64,000 bases of DNA from Pseudomonas sp. ICMP22404. Lineage in GTDB: Bacteria > Pseudomonadota > Gammaproteobacteria > Pseudomonadales > Pseudomonadaceae. A program made the position numbers and the translations under genes. Positions 43,436 through 52,523 of the stretch are shown in pieces (within the stretch, counting starts at the first letter, position 1; each line of letters starts with the position of its first letter). Location of the stretch: positions 62,001 through 126,000 of the forward strand of contig NZ_VCNG01000006.1 of NCBI RefSeq assembly GCF_006227205.1. The letters run 5' to 3'. Below the pieces are notes generated by a model. The model had not been told where the DNA came from. It ran no database searches and was given only the letters and a program-made list of their open reading frames with translations.

Positions 43436-44938
43436 CTACAACCAGTACGTCACCGCAAACCACCCCAAGCCACCCATGACCACAGTGTAGGGCAAGGCCA
43501 TCCACACCATCCGGCCATAGGACAGGCGAATCAGCGGGGCAATGGCCGAGGTCAGCAGGAACAGGAAGGCGGCCTGGCCGTTAGGCGTGGCGACGCTGGG
43601 CAGGTTGGTGCCGGTATTGATGGCCACCGCCAGGGTTTCGAACTGTTCGCGGCTCATGTGACCGGAGACGAAGGCCTGCTTCACCTCGGTGATATAGATG
43701 GTTGCCACGAACACGTTGTCGCTGATCGCCGACAGCAGGCCATTGGCGATAAAGAGCATGCCTGGCTGCTGATCGGCGGGCAGGGCCAGGACCCATTGGA
43801 TCAGCGGTGTGAACAACTGTTGATCGTGAATCACCGCCACCACTGCGAAAAACACCACCAGCAGCGAGGTGAACGGCATCGCGTCCTTGAACGCATTGCC
43901 CAGCCGGTGCTCATCGGTGATGCCGGTGAACGCTGTAATCAGCACGATGACCCCCAGGCCGATCAGGCCGACTTCTGCGACATGCAGGGCCAGGGCCACG
44001 ATCAGGATCAGTGCGGCGATACCCTGGACAACCAGGGCCGCGCGTTGGCGTGAGTTGCGCTCGCGGTTGTCCTGCTCCGCGTAGTCGGCCAGTACGGCAC
44101 GAACGTTATCCGGCAGCAGTGTGCCGTAACCGAACCAGCGCAGTTTTTCCAGTGCCATGCAAGTCACCAGCCCGGCCATCAGGACCGGCAGCGATACCGG
44201 CGCGACTTCCAGGAAGAACTCCACGAAATGCCAGTCCATTTCATGACCGATCAGCAGGTTCTGCGGCTCGCCCACCAGGGTGCATACCCCGCCCAGCGCG
44301 GTGCCGACGACGCCATGCATCAATAGGCTGCGCAAAAATGCCCGGAACTGATCCAGGTCCCCATGGTGCAAGGCAGGCAGGTCGTGGTCTTCATCGATGC
44401 TGCTTTCCTCGCGTGGATCATTGCCCGAAGCGACGCGGTGATAGACCGAATAAAAGCCCACGGCGGCGCTGATGATCACCGCCGTGACCGTCAATGCATC
44501 GAGAAACGCCGATAGGAAGGCCGAGAGAAAGCAGAACATCAGGGCCAGCAGCGTCTTGGAGCGCACGCCCAGCAGTAGACGGGAGAACAGGAAGAGCAGC
44601 AGGTCCTTCATGAAGTAGATCCCGGCCACCATGAACATCAGCAGCAGGATCACCGGGAAGTTGTGCAGCAACTCGTCGTACAGCGCCTTGGGAGTCGTCA
44701 TGCCCAATGCCAGGGCTTCGATCAGCAACAGGCCACCGGGCATCAGTGGATAGCATTTGAGGGCCATGGCGAGGGTGAAGATGAACTCCACGACCAGCAT
44801 CCAGCCTGCCACGACCGGACCGAGGGTCCACAGCACCAGGGCATTGACGATCAGGAAGGTGACGATGCACGCCTTGTACCAGCGTGGTGAGTGCCCAAGG
44901 AAGTTGTGGGCGAAAGCCTGAGTCATGGAACCGGACAT
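43436..44938 (-). CDS. nhaB: Na+/H+ antiporter NhaB
   Basis: A 500-residue inner-membrane antiporter that exports Na+ in exchange for protons. It has about 10-12 hydrophobic segments. The family signature is seen in the N-terminus ([21 protein letters not shown]), the Asp-containing helix [19 protein letters not shown] and the C-terminal [18 protein letters not shown]. The start at 44938 has AGGAG six bases upstream. It is monocistronic. Close similarity in length and motif order to known NhaB makes the call firm. Confidence 0.96.
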   Translation of the reverse strand: MSGSMTQAFAHNFLGHSPRWYKACIVTFLIVNALVLWTLGPVVAGWMLVVEFIFTLAMALKCYPLMPGGLLLIEALALGMTTPKALYDELLHNFPVILLLMFMVAGIYFMKDLLLFLFSRLLLGVRSKTLLALMFCFLSAFLSAFLDALTVTAVIISAAVGFYSVYHRVASGNDPREESSIDEDHDLPALHHGDLDQFRAFLRSLLMHGVVGTALGGVCTLVGEPQNLLIGHEMDWHFVEFFLEVAPVSLPVLMAGLVTCMALEKLRWFGYGTLLPDNVRAVLADYAEQDNRERNSRQRAALVVQGIAALILIVALALHVAEVGLIGLGVIVLITAFTGITDEHRLGNAFKDAMPFTSLLVVFFAVVAVIHDQQLFTPLIQWVLALPADQQPGMLFIANGLLSAISDNVFVATIYITEVKQAFVSGHMSREQFETLAVAINTGTNLPSVATPNGQAAFLFLLTSAIAPLIRLSYGRMVWMALPYTVVMGGLGWFAVTYWL

Positions 44939-45040
44939 CGGCTGCTCCTTTTATTTAGAAGCGCGCAACTTGCCGTAAGCAATGCGGAATATCAAGCGTA
45001 GGAATTCATACCGCTTCATTTACGGTCAAGGTTCTCCGGG

Positions 45041-46330
45041 TCAGGACCAATACCGGGTCACCACGGCTCGGTAGGTACCGTGGAGGGAGTGGCCTCCCAC
45101 CAGGACTTTTCCGTTGTCCTGTATCGCGAGCGAGGTGGCGGTGTCCAGGCTGTAGCCGAGCCGGGTGCGAACCCAGCCTTTGCCATGGCCGAACTCCGTG
45201 TCAAGGTTGGCGTCCGGCAAATGCCGGGCCAGAACGAAGTCGGCGTCGATACCGCCGATGGTGGCTCCGGCGGTCACCAGTTTTCCATCGGGTTGAACCT
45301 GGGCGGCGGTCCACTGGCTGGCGTTGCGTCCGATCTCCAGGAGCTGGCACTGTCCCTGGTTCCAGTCATGATCCGGCCTGCCGTCCTTGTGCACTTTCAG
45401 GGACAGGCAATGCATGGGGTCGCGACTGCTGCCGAACGCCTGCAGGTCACCGTTCTGATGTTGAACGATCTGGTTGATCATCACGCTGCGTTCCTTGGCG
45501 GCGATGGACAGGAAGCCGTTCTCGCCGAAGCTGTCATCGAGTTTGCCGCTGGGGTCGTAACGGACCATCAAGCCCTGCTGGGGCAGATCGATGGCGCCGC
45601 CTACCACGATGTTGCCATCGGCCTGGAGCGAGAGGCAGCTCAACCAGGTGTTTTTCAACAGGCGCCGGACCATGACAAACCCGCCTCTATTGAATGAGGT
45701 GTCCGGCGCGCCGTCCGGCAGCAGCCGGATGAGGACGCCGACATGGTCGGAGGCTTGATAATGATGGTTGGCCAGTAACAGAATCCGGCCATCAGCCTGC
45801 ACGCGCATGTCGCAGGCTTCGAGGCCCGGTATGCCCGGCGGTAGCCAGGGATCGCGCAGACCTTGGGAGAGATTGCCTTCGATCCGGATCACTCGTTGTC
45901 CGGTGTTGCCGAAACCGGGAACGGCGCGGCCTTGTTGGTCGAACAGTGCCAGGGCGGGGAGGGTGCGGTCAGCGCTTTCGTAATGCAGGCCGGATAACAG
46001 AATCTTTCCGTCGGGCAATTCGGTCACTTTGCCTGCCGTTGCTTCGAAGCCGGGCTCAAAAGAACCAATGACACAGCCATCGGTTCCAAAACCTGGGTCG
46101 GTTGAACCGTCGTGGTTAAGCCGTGTGAGCCCGAACCGGCTGCCGTGGGGTGTCTCGATTTTGGCCGCCACCAGAATTCTTCCGGTGTGGTCGAGGGCCA
46201 ATCCGGTGGTCAGGCTGGAGGTGCTACCGGAAAAATGGACCCATGCCTTGCCGTTTTGGGCAAAACCCGCATCCAGTTGACCGGCGTTGGCCGCCGCCAT
46301 TGAACGCTCAGGCGCGAATTGATTGAGCAT
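45041..46330 (-). CDS. Delta-60 repeat protein
   Basis: A 429-residue protein built of repeated ~60-residue delta-60 units: each carries a D-x-x-F-x-x-x-G core and a following DG-(R/K)-I-L or DGNIVVGG strand, for example FGTDGCVIGSFE, GKILLSG, FNRGGFVMV, GNIVVGG and FGENGFLSI. The fold is probably a beta propeller. There is no clear signal peptide. The start at 46330 has AGGAG upstream; longer starts are less likely. Function unknown; such repeats occur in secreted or surface-exposed proteins. Confidence 0.85.
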   Translation of the reverse strand: MLNQFAPERSMAAANAGQLDAGFAQNGKAWVHFSGSTSSLTTGLALDHTGRILVAAKIETPHGSRFGLTRLNHDGSTDPGFGTDGCVIGSFEPGFEATAGKVTELPDGKILLSGLHYESADRTLPALALFDQQGRAVPGFGNTGQRVIRIEGNLSQGLRDPWLPPGIPGLEACDMRVQADGRILLLANHHYQASDHVGVLIRLLPDGAPDTSFNRGGFVMVRRLLKNTWLSCLSLQADGNIVVGGAIDLPQQGLMVRYDPSGKLDDSFGENGFLSIAAKERSVMINQIVQHQNGDLQAFGSSRDPMHCLSLKVHKDGRPDHDWNQGQCQLLEIGRNASQWTAAQVQPDGKLVTAGATIGGIDADFVLARHLPDANLDTEFGHGKGWVRTRLGYSLDTATSLAIQDNGKVLVGGHSLHGTYRAVVTRYWS

Positions 46331-46404
46331 GCATGCCTCTCCTCGCACGTCGACCGGCCCGGAGGGGCGATGACTGCATGAGGGCAACATTCAATCCCTG
46401 AATG

Positions 46405-46423
46405 TGACAGTGCACAACTGTCA
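46405..46423. promoter_or_regulatory. Palindrome upstream of the delta-60 gene
   Basis: TGACAGT and ACTGTCA separated by five bases (19 bases in total), 75 bases before the delta-60 protein start codon. Possible operator or small hairpin; no regulator is known. Confidence 0.35.
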
Positions 46424-46528
46424 GACCTTGCACAAATAGCTGCGATTCGTGCCAGAGCAATGACTTTTCGACTCAGTACCAAGCCTGCTATCAATACAGG
46501 CTCGGACTGTATACGTAAAAGAGCGTGT

Positions 46529-46795
46529 TTATTCCGGCATGGACCAGGATTGCAACTTGTAACCTTCCTGGCTCAATTCGGCGCGGGCTTGTTTCAACAG
46601 GCTGGCCAGTTGGGCTGGGTCGGTATAGGCGCTGCTTGGAATCTGGGTGCGGCCAATATGGGTATTGGTGCGGTCAACGACGGTCAGGCTCAATTCGCCG
46701 TTACCATCCTGTGGGGCCCAGGCCACGCACTGGAAAGGTTTAAATGCGCGGTCGGCAATCAAAAGAGCTTCGTTGATACGGAGCGGGGCGTTCAT
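46529..46795 (-). CDS. Conserved small hypothetical protein
   Basis: An 88-residue soluble protein without a domain I recognise. It contains FKPFQCVAWAPQDGNGELSLTVVD and a helical C-terminal part (LASLLKQARAELSQEGYKLQ). The ATG at 46795 has GAGAGAA nearby. It is probably a single small beta-alpha domain. It sits between the delta-60 protein gene and the fap regulator gene; no operon is implied. Confidence 0.75.
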   Translation of the reverse strand: MNAPLRINEALLIADRAFKPFQCVAWAPQDGNGELSLTVVDRTNTHIGRTQIPSSAYTDPAQLASLLKQARAELSQEGYKLQSWSMPE

Positions 46796-47137
46796 GGCGT
46801 TCTCTCATAAAAGTGCCCAATCAGATGATGTGCCGTCGGTTGGGCGGACCGTGCGGCGGGTTACTTGTACTGATGTTCCGAACCGTGGGTCAGGTCACAC
46901 AATCCCTGAATAAATTTCGATTTTCTTTCAGACCCGGCAAATAGGCTTTTGTTTGAAAGCGCCCTGAAAGATTTGCCATGCGGCAACTAACGAAACGCGC
47001 TCGCTTATAACCACTTTCAGGCGTTTTCAATAATCAATTGATACAAGGGTGTGTCAACTTCTTGCTACTGTTACATGCAGGTTCGCCAAACGACTGTTTC
47101 TAATCATATTTCTTATTTTTGGCGCCAAGGATCAGTC
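46796..47137. other. Upstream region of the sigma-54 activator gene with CTTTCAG repeats
   Basis: A 342-base gap without a gene. CTTTCAG occurs at 46925-46931 and 47014-47020 and its complement CTGAAAG at 46964-46970. The last two extend into an imperfect inverted repeat (GAAAGCGCCCTGAAAG and CTTTCAGGCGTTTTC) about 45 bases apart. A candidate binding region for a regulator of the gene that follows. Confidence 0.4.
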
Positions 47138-48463
47138 ATGGTCGAAGCCAGTACGTCACGTCGTCTGCTCGTGGTTGATCCCTGCGATGATTGTCATCGC
47201 CTGCTTCCGGGTTTACGCAGCATTGGTTGGGAGGTGGAGAGCTGCTCTCTCGAACATGCCGGCGTCCGAACCTGCGACGTGGGCCTTTTGAGGTTGCAGC
47301 CTTTCCATCTGGAGCGCCCGGAAGCGGTCAAGGAGTTGATCAGCCGCAGCGGTACCGAGTGGATCGCCGTGCTCAATCAGGAAGTGCTGCGGCTCAAGAA
47401 TGTGGGCGATTTTGTCTGCGAATGGTTTTTTGATTTCCATACATTGCCCTTCGATGTATCACGGGTCCAGGTGACGCTGGGTCGGGCGTTTGGCATGGCG
47501 CGTCTGCGCGGGCAAGGTTCGGTTCACGTCCAACTTCCCGAGCATGAACTGCTGGGCGACAGCAGACCGATTCGAGAATTGCGCAAGTTGTTGAGCAAAC
47601 TGGCGCCCACCGAGTCGCCGGTATTGATTCGCGGCGAGAGCGGTACCGGCAAGGAACTGGTCGCGCGCACCCTGCATTCGCAGTCCCTGCGTCGCAACAA
47701 GCCGTTCATTGCCATCAACTGTGGCGCCATCCCCGAACACCTGATCCAGTCCGAATTGTTTGGCCACGAAAAAGGCGCATTCACCGGTGCTCATCAGCGC
47801 AAGATCGGCCGCATCGAGGCGGCCCACGGCGGGACGCTGTTTCTGGATGAGATTGGTGACCTGCCGCTGGAGCTGCAAGCCAACCTGCTGCGATTCCTGC
47901 AGGAAAAACACATCGAACGGGTCGGTGGCAGCCAGCCGATTGCAGTCGATGTGCGGGTACTGGCGGCCACCCACGTGGATCTGGAAGCGGCCATCGAGCA
48001 CCGGCTGTTTCGCGAAGACCTGTACTATCGCCTGAACGTGTTGCAAGTGGTGATGGCGCCGCTGCGTGAACGCCACGGCGACTTGTCGATGCTTGCCAGT
48101 CACTTTTCCCATCTCTATAGCCAGGAAACCGGTCGCCGGCCACGCAGCTTCAGCGAGGATGCGCTGGTGGCAATGGGCATGCATGACTGGCCGGGCAATG
48201 TCCGGGAACTGGCCAATCGTGTTCGTCGCGGCCTGGTACTGGCCGAGGGGCGGCAGATCGAAGCCCGGGATCTTGGCCTGTCCAGCCCCCATGGAATTGT
48301 GGCACCGATGGGCACCCTTGAAGATTACAAGACCCGTGCCGAGCGCCAGGCTCTGAGCGATGTGCTCAACCGTCACAGTGACAACCTGAGCGTCGCGGCC
48401 CGGGTGCTGGGCGTGTCCCGCCCAACGTTCTATCGCCTGCTGCACAAGCATCAGATCCGCTGA
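47138..48463 (+). CDS. Sigma-54-dependent activator with VpsR-like N-terminus
   Basis: A 441-residue enhancer-binding protein. Residues 1-130 (RRLLVVDPCDDCHRLLPGL ... VCEWFFDFHTLPFDVSRVQV, RAFGMARLRG) resemble the N-terminal domain of Vibrio VpsR. The place of the phosphorylated Asp in receiver domains reads GLLRLQ, so phosphorylation is unlikely. The AAA+ domain has Walker A GESGTGKE, the sigma-54-contacting GAFTGA loop and Walker B GTLFLDEIGDL, and a Fis HTH (AARVLGVSRPTFYRLL) ends it. The start has AAGGA upstream. It converges with fapF, so it is the likely activator of the fap operon. Confidence 0.88.
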   Translation: MVEASTSRRLLVVDPCDDCHRLLPGLRSIGWEVESCSLEHAGVRTCDVGLLRLQPFHLERPEAVKELISRSGTEWIAVLNQEVLRLKNVGDFVCEWFFDFHTLPFDVSRVQVTLGRAFGMARLRGQGSVHVQLPEHELLGDSRPIRELRKLLSKLAPTESPVLIRGESGTGKELVARTLHSQSLRRNKPFIAINCGAIPEHLIQSELFGHEKGAFTGAHQRKIGRIEAAHGGTLFLDEIGDLPLELQANLLRFLQEKHIERVGGSQPIAVDVRVLAATHVDLEAAIEHRLFREDLYYRLNVLQVVMAPLRERHGDLSMLASHFSHLYSQETGRRPRSFSEDALVAMGMHDWPGNVRELANRVRRGLVLAEGRQIEARDLGLSSPHGIVAPMGTLEDYKTRAERQALSDVLNRHSDNLSVAARVLGVSRPTFYRLLHKHQIR

Positions 48464-48488
48464 ATCATCCTGAAGCAAGGTTGCAACC

Positions 48489-48577
48489 TGTGGGAGCGAG
48501 CCTGCTCGCGATGGCGGTAGCGCAGGCACCTCTTTCGTGACAAATCCACCGCCATCGCGAGCAGGCTCGCTCCCACA
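48489..48577. repeat. REPIN
   Basis: Inverted REP pair, TGTGGGAGCGAGCCTGCTCG (48489) with GCAGGCTCGCTCCCACA ending 48577, between the convergent activator and fapF genes. Confidence 0.93.
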
Positions 48578-48593
48578 AGGTGCCCGTCCTGGG

Positions 48594-49877
48594 CTAGAAG
48601 TAATACGGAAACTTCAGGCTGAAGCTGAAATCCGGCGCATCGTCGGTCAGCCCGATGGACAGGTTGGGCACGATGGTCAGGTTGTCGGAGGCGGCGATGG
48701 TCATGCCGATGTTGAAGTAGCCGGCATTGGCATCACTGGAGACCACCGACTCCCAATCCCCACCGTCCTGCTTGAGCTTGCTTTTCTTCTGGATCAGGTC
48801 CGATACCGAGAACGACATGCTCATTTTCTCGTTCAACGCAAAGGCCAGCCCTGCGCCGATCTGGAAGCTGTCGCCGATCCGCACCTTGCCCGGCACTTTC
48901 TGGTTGACGGTGGAGCTGATGTCGTCGAACGACTCCTCGAAGTTGTGGGTGTAGGCCAGGGTGCCGAACAGCACGGCCGGGTCGAACGTCTTGACCAGGG
49001 AAAGCCCGGGGGTGATCGACCAGACGCCGTTGCCGGTGGGTAGATCTTCCGGTACGAACAGGTTGGTGTTGCTCGGGGATTGGCGCAGCTTGATGCCGAA
49101 TGGATCCTTGCCGGTCGGGGCCTTGACGCGCAAGGTCACCACGGCGTCGGGGGTATTGATCGATTCGTCCATGAACTTGTAGGCAATGCCGAAATTGACA
49201 TCGCCGATGGTGGGATCGCGGGTGACGGTTTCTTCGCTGGTGACACCGGCCGCCCCGTTATTGGCGCCGCCGGACTGGTAGGTGGACTCCCGGTAGACCA
49301 CCGGCACATTGAGGTCGAACTGCCAGCGATTGTCGAAGTTGTAGCGGCCGGTGAGATCCAGCGTCCAGGTGTCGGCCTTGATCCGGTCCAGGTTGATGTT
49401 GCCCAGGAAAATCGAATCCAGGGCCAGGAAGCCATTGAGAATCAGCTGTCGGGTGTCGTAGCGCGAATAGGTCACACCGGTCTCGAAGCTGAATTTGCCG
49501 CCACCAAAGAAGCCGCTGGCCTCGTCATAGAGGTTGGAGACGCTCTGGGCCGGTTGCGAGTCGTCGGCCAGGGATTGCCCGTAGCCGCTGCCGCCAGCCG
49601 TTGTCGCGCCGCTGCCTGCGACGTTCTGGTTGCCTTTCATGTCGGCAGGGGATTTGACCAGGCGCTTGGGCGGCGGGGCCGCGGGCTGGTCTTCCACCTG
49701 GCGCACCCGCTGTTCGAGGACCGCCAGGGCTTTCTGCTGGACCTCGTATCGTTGCTTGAGCTCGAGCAACTCCTGTTTCAATGCTTCGATGTCCGCATCC
49801 GGTGCCGCTTGCAGCAGGGTCGCCGGGAACAATGTGCTCAGACACATTACAGCGCGCAACGATACGGATCGATACAT
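48594..49877 (-). CDS. fapF: FapF, outer-membrane pore for amyloid export
   Basis: A 427-residue outer-membrane protein that exports Fap subunits. The signal peptide ([24 protein letters not shown]) is followed by a coiled coil ([31 protein letters not shown] in two parts, residues ~29-62) and a linker with Pro, Gly and Asn. The C-terminal beta barrel ends with Phe ([11 protein letters not shown]), a typical outer-membrane end. The periplasmic coiled coil ahead of a barrel is distinctive of FapF. It is the last gene of the operon, 45 bases after fapE, with a REPIN after its stop. Confidence 0.94.
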   Translation of the reverse strand: MYRSVSLRAVMCLSTLFPATLLQAAPDADIEALKQELLELKQRYEVQQKALAVLEQRVRQVEDQPAAPPPKRLVKSPADMKGNQNVAGSGATTAGGSGYGQSLADDSQPAQSVSNLYDEASGFFGGGKFSFETGVTYSRYDTRQLILNGFLALDSIFLGNINLDRIKADTWTLDLTGRYNFDNRWQFDLNVPVVYRESTYQSGGANNGAAGVTSEETVTRDPTIGDVNFGIAYKFMDESINTPDAVVTLRVKAPTGKDPFGIKLRQSPSNTNLFVPEDLPTGNGVWSITPGLSLVKTFDPAVLFGTLAYTHNFEESFDDISSTVNQKVPGKVRIGDSFQIGAGLAFALNEKMSMSFSVSDLIQKKSKLKQDGGDWESVVSSDANAGYFNIGMTIAASDNLTIVPNLSIGLTDDAPDFSFSLKFPYYF

Positions 49878-49922
49878 GAGAATGCCGTCCCTATTTGCCC
49901 AGTGGTCGAAAAGCAGCGTAGT

Positions 49923-50669
49923 TCAATACCCAAGGTTGCGTAGGCCGCGCAGCTGCGTCAGGTTGCAGTCCAGCGCCCCGGCACTGGGGCCATTGTTGTT
50001 CAGCACCACATTGAGCTGGGTCATGTTATTGACCAGGTTGCTGTTGCCCAGCAGGCGGGTATTTTGCAAAAGACCGCCCTGGGCCACTTGCTGCAGGGTG
50101 CTGCCCTGGTTGTGGTTGGCCTGGATTGCCATCTGTACACCGCTGCCGGTGGCTGTTACCGAGACACTGCCGGCGGCGTTACTACCGCTGATGGTCTGGC
50201 CACTGGTCAGCAACTGGCCTTGGGAGGGTGCGAGGGCAGGGGGTTGGTTGCTTTCTTTCACGTTGATGCTGACGTTGTTGTAGGCGGTATTGCCGTCGCC
50301 GGCAGCGCGTACGCTCTGGGTCACACCTTGGCTCGTCCCAAGACCTGCGCCACCGGTAATGTTGCCGCTGCCCTGTTCCGGAGCGCTGCCGTTGCCGGTC
50401 TGCTTGATGGTGGAGACGTAGAACTCGGGTTTGACGGTGGAGGCCTGGATCTGCATGGAGCTGGTGGCGCCGATCAGGTCGCCGCTGGCGTTGCGCCAGG
50501 TACTGCTCATGACGACGCCGAAGCTGATGACCCGTCCGGGCATGACATAACGCCCGCGCAGCTCGGCGAGCTCCTGATCCTTGATTTCGATAGGTTTGAA
50601 TCCGGCATGGGCATAGCCCGACGCGGTCGCGGCCAGGCAGGCCAGCGACAGCCAGTGTGAAGTTCTCAT
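49923..50669 (-). CDS. fapE: FapE, extracellular minor amyloid component
   Basis: A 248-residue secreted protein of the Fap system. The signal peptide is MRTSHWLSLACLAATASGYAHA and the mature start GFKPIEIKDQELAELRGRYVMPGRV is conserved in FapE. The rest is rich in Asn, Gln, Gly and Ser. Two starts have good ribosome binding sites: 50669 (GGGAG), chosen because it gives a clean signal peptide, and 50687 (AAGGAG), which would add six residues. It lies 58 bases after fapD and 45 before fapF. Confidence 0.92.
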   Translation of the reverse strand: MRTSHWLSLACLAATASGYAHAGFKPIEIKDQELAELRGRYVMPGRVISFGVVMSSTWRNASGDLIGATSSMQIQASTVKPEFYVSTIKQTGNGSAPEQGSGNITGGAGLGTSQGVTQSVRAAGDGNTAYNNVSINVKESNQPPALAPSQGQLLTSGQTISGSNAAGSVSVTATGSGVQMAIQANHNQGSTLQQVAQGGLLQNTRLLGNSNLVNNMTQLNVVLNNNGPSAGALDCNLTQLRGLRNLGY

Positions 50670-50727
50670 GTACAGCTCCCGGAGCATCCTGCTCCTTTTG
50701 TATTCATCGTTGGCAGTTGGTCGGCGA

Positions 50728-51408
50728 TTAAAAAAAGTCGCTCTGGATGAAACCGAAATCCATCAATTCCGCATCCTTGACCGGGTTGAACCCGTCCAGC
50801 TTGTTACGTGCCGTCAACGGCTGCGGAGGACTGCGTAGTGCGTTGGTCTTGTCGTAGCCTGGACCGACGATGGCGAAGACGATGCCGTTCCAGCCTTTGA
50901 CGAAATCGTCGTGGGCGTAGCGCTTGTGCCCCAGCACCGGGTCGCCGATGTAGACCCATTGCTTGTCGGCCCGCTGCAACACCACGAAGTGCTTGTAGCC
51001 ACGTATTTCCATCAGGACCACCACCGGAATCGTCACGGCTTCGAGCTTCTCTGCCGGTATCCGATAGCCCCGGGCGCGCATACCGATGCTTTCCACATAG
51101 CGTTTCATGTCCAGCATGGAAAAACCCTGGGTACGCACGAGCTGCTGGTCGGCATTGACCAACATGCCCTTGATGACATGCTCTTCATCGACATCCAGCC
51201 AATAGGCCTGGCGCAGCACCGTGGCCAGTGCGGCGGCACCGCAGCTGAAATCGGTTTTCTGCTCGACGATGTCGCTGAATTTGCGCTCGCGCACGCTTTG
51301 TACCGGTTTGTAGACCAGCATGCCGCCGGGTAGGGCGGCGACCGGCATTTGCGCGGCTTCGGTGACACACGCCATGCAAAGCAGCAGGGAAAGGGCAGTC
51401 GCACGCAT
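50728..51408 (-). CDS. fapD: FapD, C39-type cysteine protease
   Basis: A 226-residue periplasmic C39-family peptidase needed for Fap secretion, probably for processing or chaperoning of the subunits. The signal peptide (MRATALSLLLCMACVTEAAQ) is followed by the catalytic Cys56 in KTDFSCGAAALATVL, His140 in GYKHFVVL and Asp156 in YIGDPVLG, so the catalytic triad is intact. It is downstream of the terminator-like hairpin at 51436-51461 and so may be made at a lower level than FapC. Confidence 0.94.
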   Translation of the reverse strand: MRATALSLLLCMACVTEAAQMPVAALPGGMLVYKPVQSVRERKFSDIVEQKTDFSCGAAALATVLRQAYWLDVDEEHVIKGMLVNADQQLVRTQGFSMLDMKRYVESIGMRARGYRIPAEKLEAVTIPVVVLMEIRGYKHFVVLQRADKQWVYIGDPVLGHKRYAHDDFVKGWNGIVFAIVGPGYDKTNALRSPPQPLTARNKLDGFNPVKDAELMDFGFIQSDFF

Positions 51409-51435
51409 GATCGATACGCCTTGTGGGTACCTTGG

Positions 51436-51461
51436 AAAAGAAGCCCCGTTGCCGGGGCTTC
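51436..51461 (-). terminator. Rho-independent hairpin between fapC and fapD
   Basis: Read on the minus strand, GAAGCCCC and GGGGCTTC form a perfect 8-bp stem with a six-base loop (GGCAAC), followed by TTTT. It begins 13 bases after the fapC stop and ends 27 bases before the fapD start. It should reduce transcription into fapDEF relative to fapABC, and may also stabilise the fapABC mRNA end. Confidence 0.85.
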
Positions 51462-51474
51462 ATATCACACGTGG

Positions 51475-52458
51475 TTACATGCAGGCTTTGCAGCCTGCCG
51501 CGATGGACAGCGAGTTGCTCTGCTGGTTACCCACGCCCGCCGACACGTTGGCGCCGCCGTTACCGGAGAAGCCATTCATGGAGTTGTTCATGGTGGCGTT
51601 GTTGATCACAGGGTTTTTCCAGCCATCACGGGTCAACACTTGCTGGGTATTGCTGCCGGCCAGTTCGAAAGTGCCCACGGCGGAGAACTTGAACTTGTCG
51701 TCATCATGACCGCCGCCATAGCCGCCTTTGTTGTCCCAGCCGCCATGATTGTTGTCTTCGGCGGTACCGGTGCCTTTGGCTTTGAACGTGCCGGAGGCTT
51801 CATAGGTGCTGGTGAGGGTGTCGGTCTTGTAGGTCCGCACGCCTTTGTTGTCCACCACCAGGCCGGTGGAGGTCTGGTCGGCGGCGGCCGAGGCTTGCGC
51901 AACACGGCCACCCGATACGGCGATGGCGAGGTTGTTTTTCTGTTGGTTGAAGTTGCCGGCGGTCACGTTGATGCCGATGTTGCCGGAGCCGTTGTTGCCC
52001 GCGTTGGTGAGCGAGGCGTTGTTTTGAGTCGAGTTGTTTTTGACGTAGTTATTGTTATTGACTTGGGTGGCACTGGACATGGATACCGCCGAACCGAAGA
52101 TAAAGCTTTCGTCCGCAGTGGCCAGGGCGGCGGCGTTGTCTTGCTGGTTACCGTCACCGGCCGCGACGTTGGCGCCCATGTTACCGTTGCTGCCATTGAG
52201 CGAGTCTTTGGCTTCAGCGGTGTTTTTGGTGGCCTGGTTGGTCACCACGTTGCCGTCGCTGTTCTGCTCATCCAGCACCGTAGCCCCAGCACCGGCGCTG
52301 ATGGAGAGCAGTTGATCCAGCGTCGGACCTTGATGGCCATGGTTGCCATGGTCGTGCCCGTTGCCGTGGTTGTTATCGTTTCCACCGGCCTGTGCGGCCA
52401 TTGCCATGACAGCGGCGAGAGCGAAAACCAATGGTTTGAGTGCCATTGTTGGTTTCAT
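51475..52458 (-). CDS. fapC: FapC, major functional amyloid subunit
   Basis: A 327-residue secreted amyloid protein. The signal peptide (MALKPLVFALAAVMAMAAQA) precedes a His-rich N-terminus (NNHGNGHDHGNHGHQG). Three imperfect repeats rich in Asn, Gln, Gly and Ala carry the pattern GNxGxNVxAGxxNQQxNxLxIA, near residues 65-115, 140-180 and 280-320. A short linker separates repeats 1 and 2 and a ~85-residue linker repeats 2 and 3. The C-terminus is a CxxC motif (CKACM). The start has AGGAG seven bases upstream. It follows fapB by 65 bases and precedes the hairpin described above. Confidence 0.95.
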   Translation of the reverse strand: MKPTMALKPLVFALAAVMAMAAQAGGNDNNHGNGHDHGNHGHQGPTLDQLLSISAGAGATVLDEQNSDGNVVTNQATKNTAEAKDSLNGSNGNMGANVAAGDGNQQDNAAALATADESFIFGSAVSMSSATQVNNNNYVKNNSTQNNASLTNAGNNGSGNIGINVTAGNFNQQKNNLAIAVSGGRVAQASAAADQTSTGLVVDNKGVRTYKTDTLTSTYEASGTFKAKGTGTAEDNNHGGWDNKGGYGGGHDDDKFKFSAVGTFELAGSNTQQVLTRDGWKNPVINNATMNNSMNGFSGNGGANVSAGVGNQQSNSLSIAAGCKACM

Positions 52459-52523
52459 GGTGTTTCTCCTTGCGTGTCGTTGGTTAAGTGTGTCGGTACT
52501 TTCTTATGGATTTACTGCTCGGG

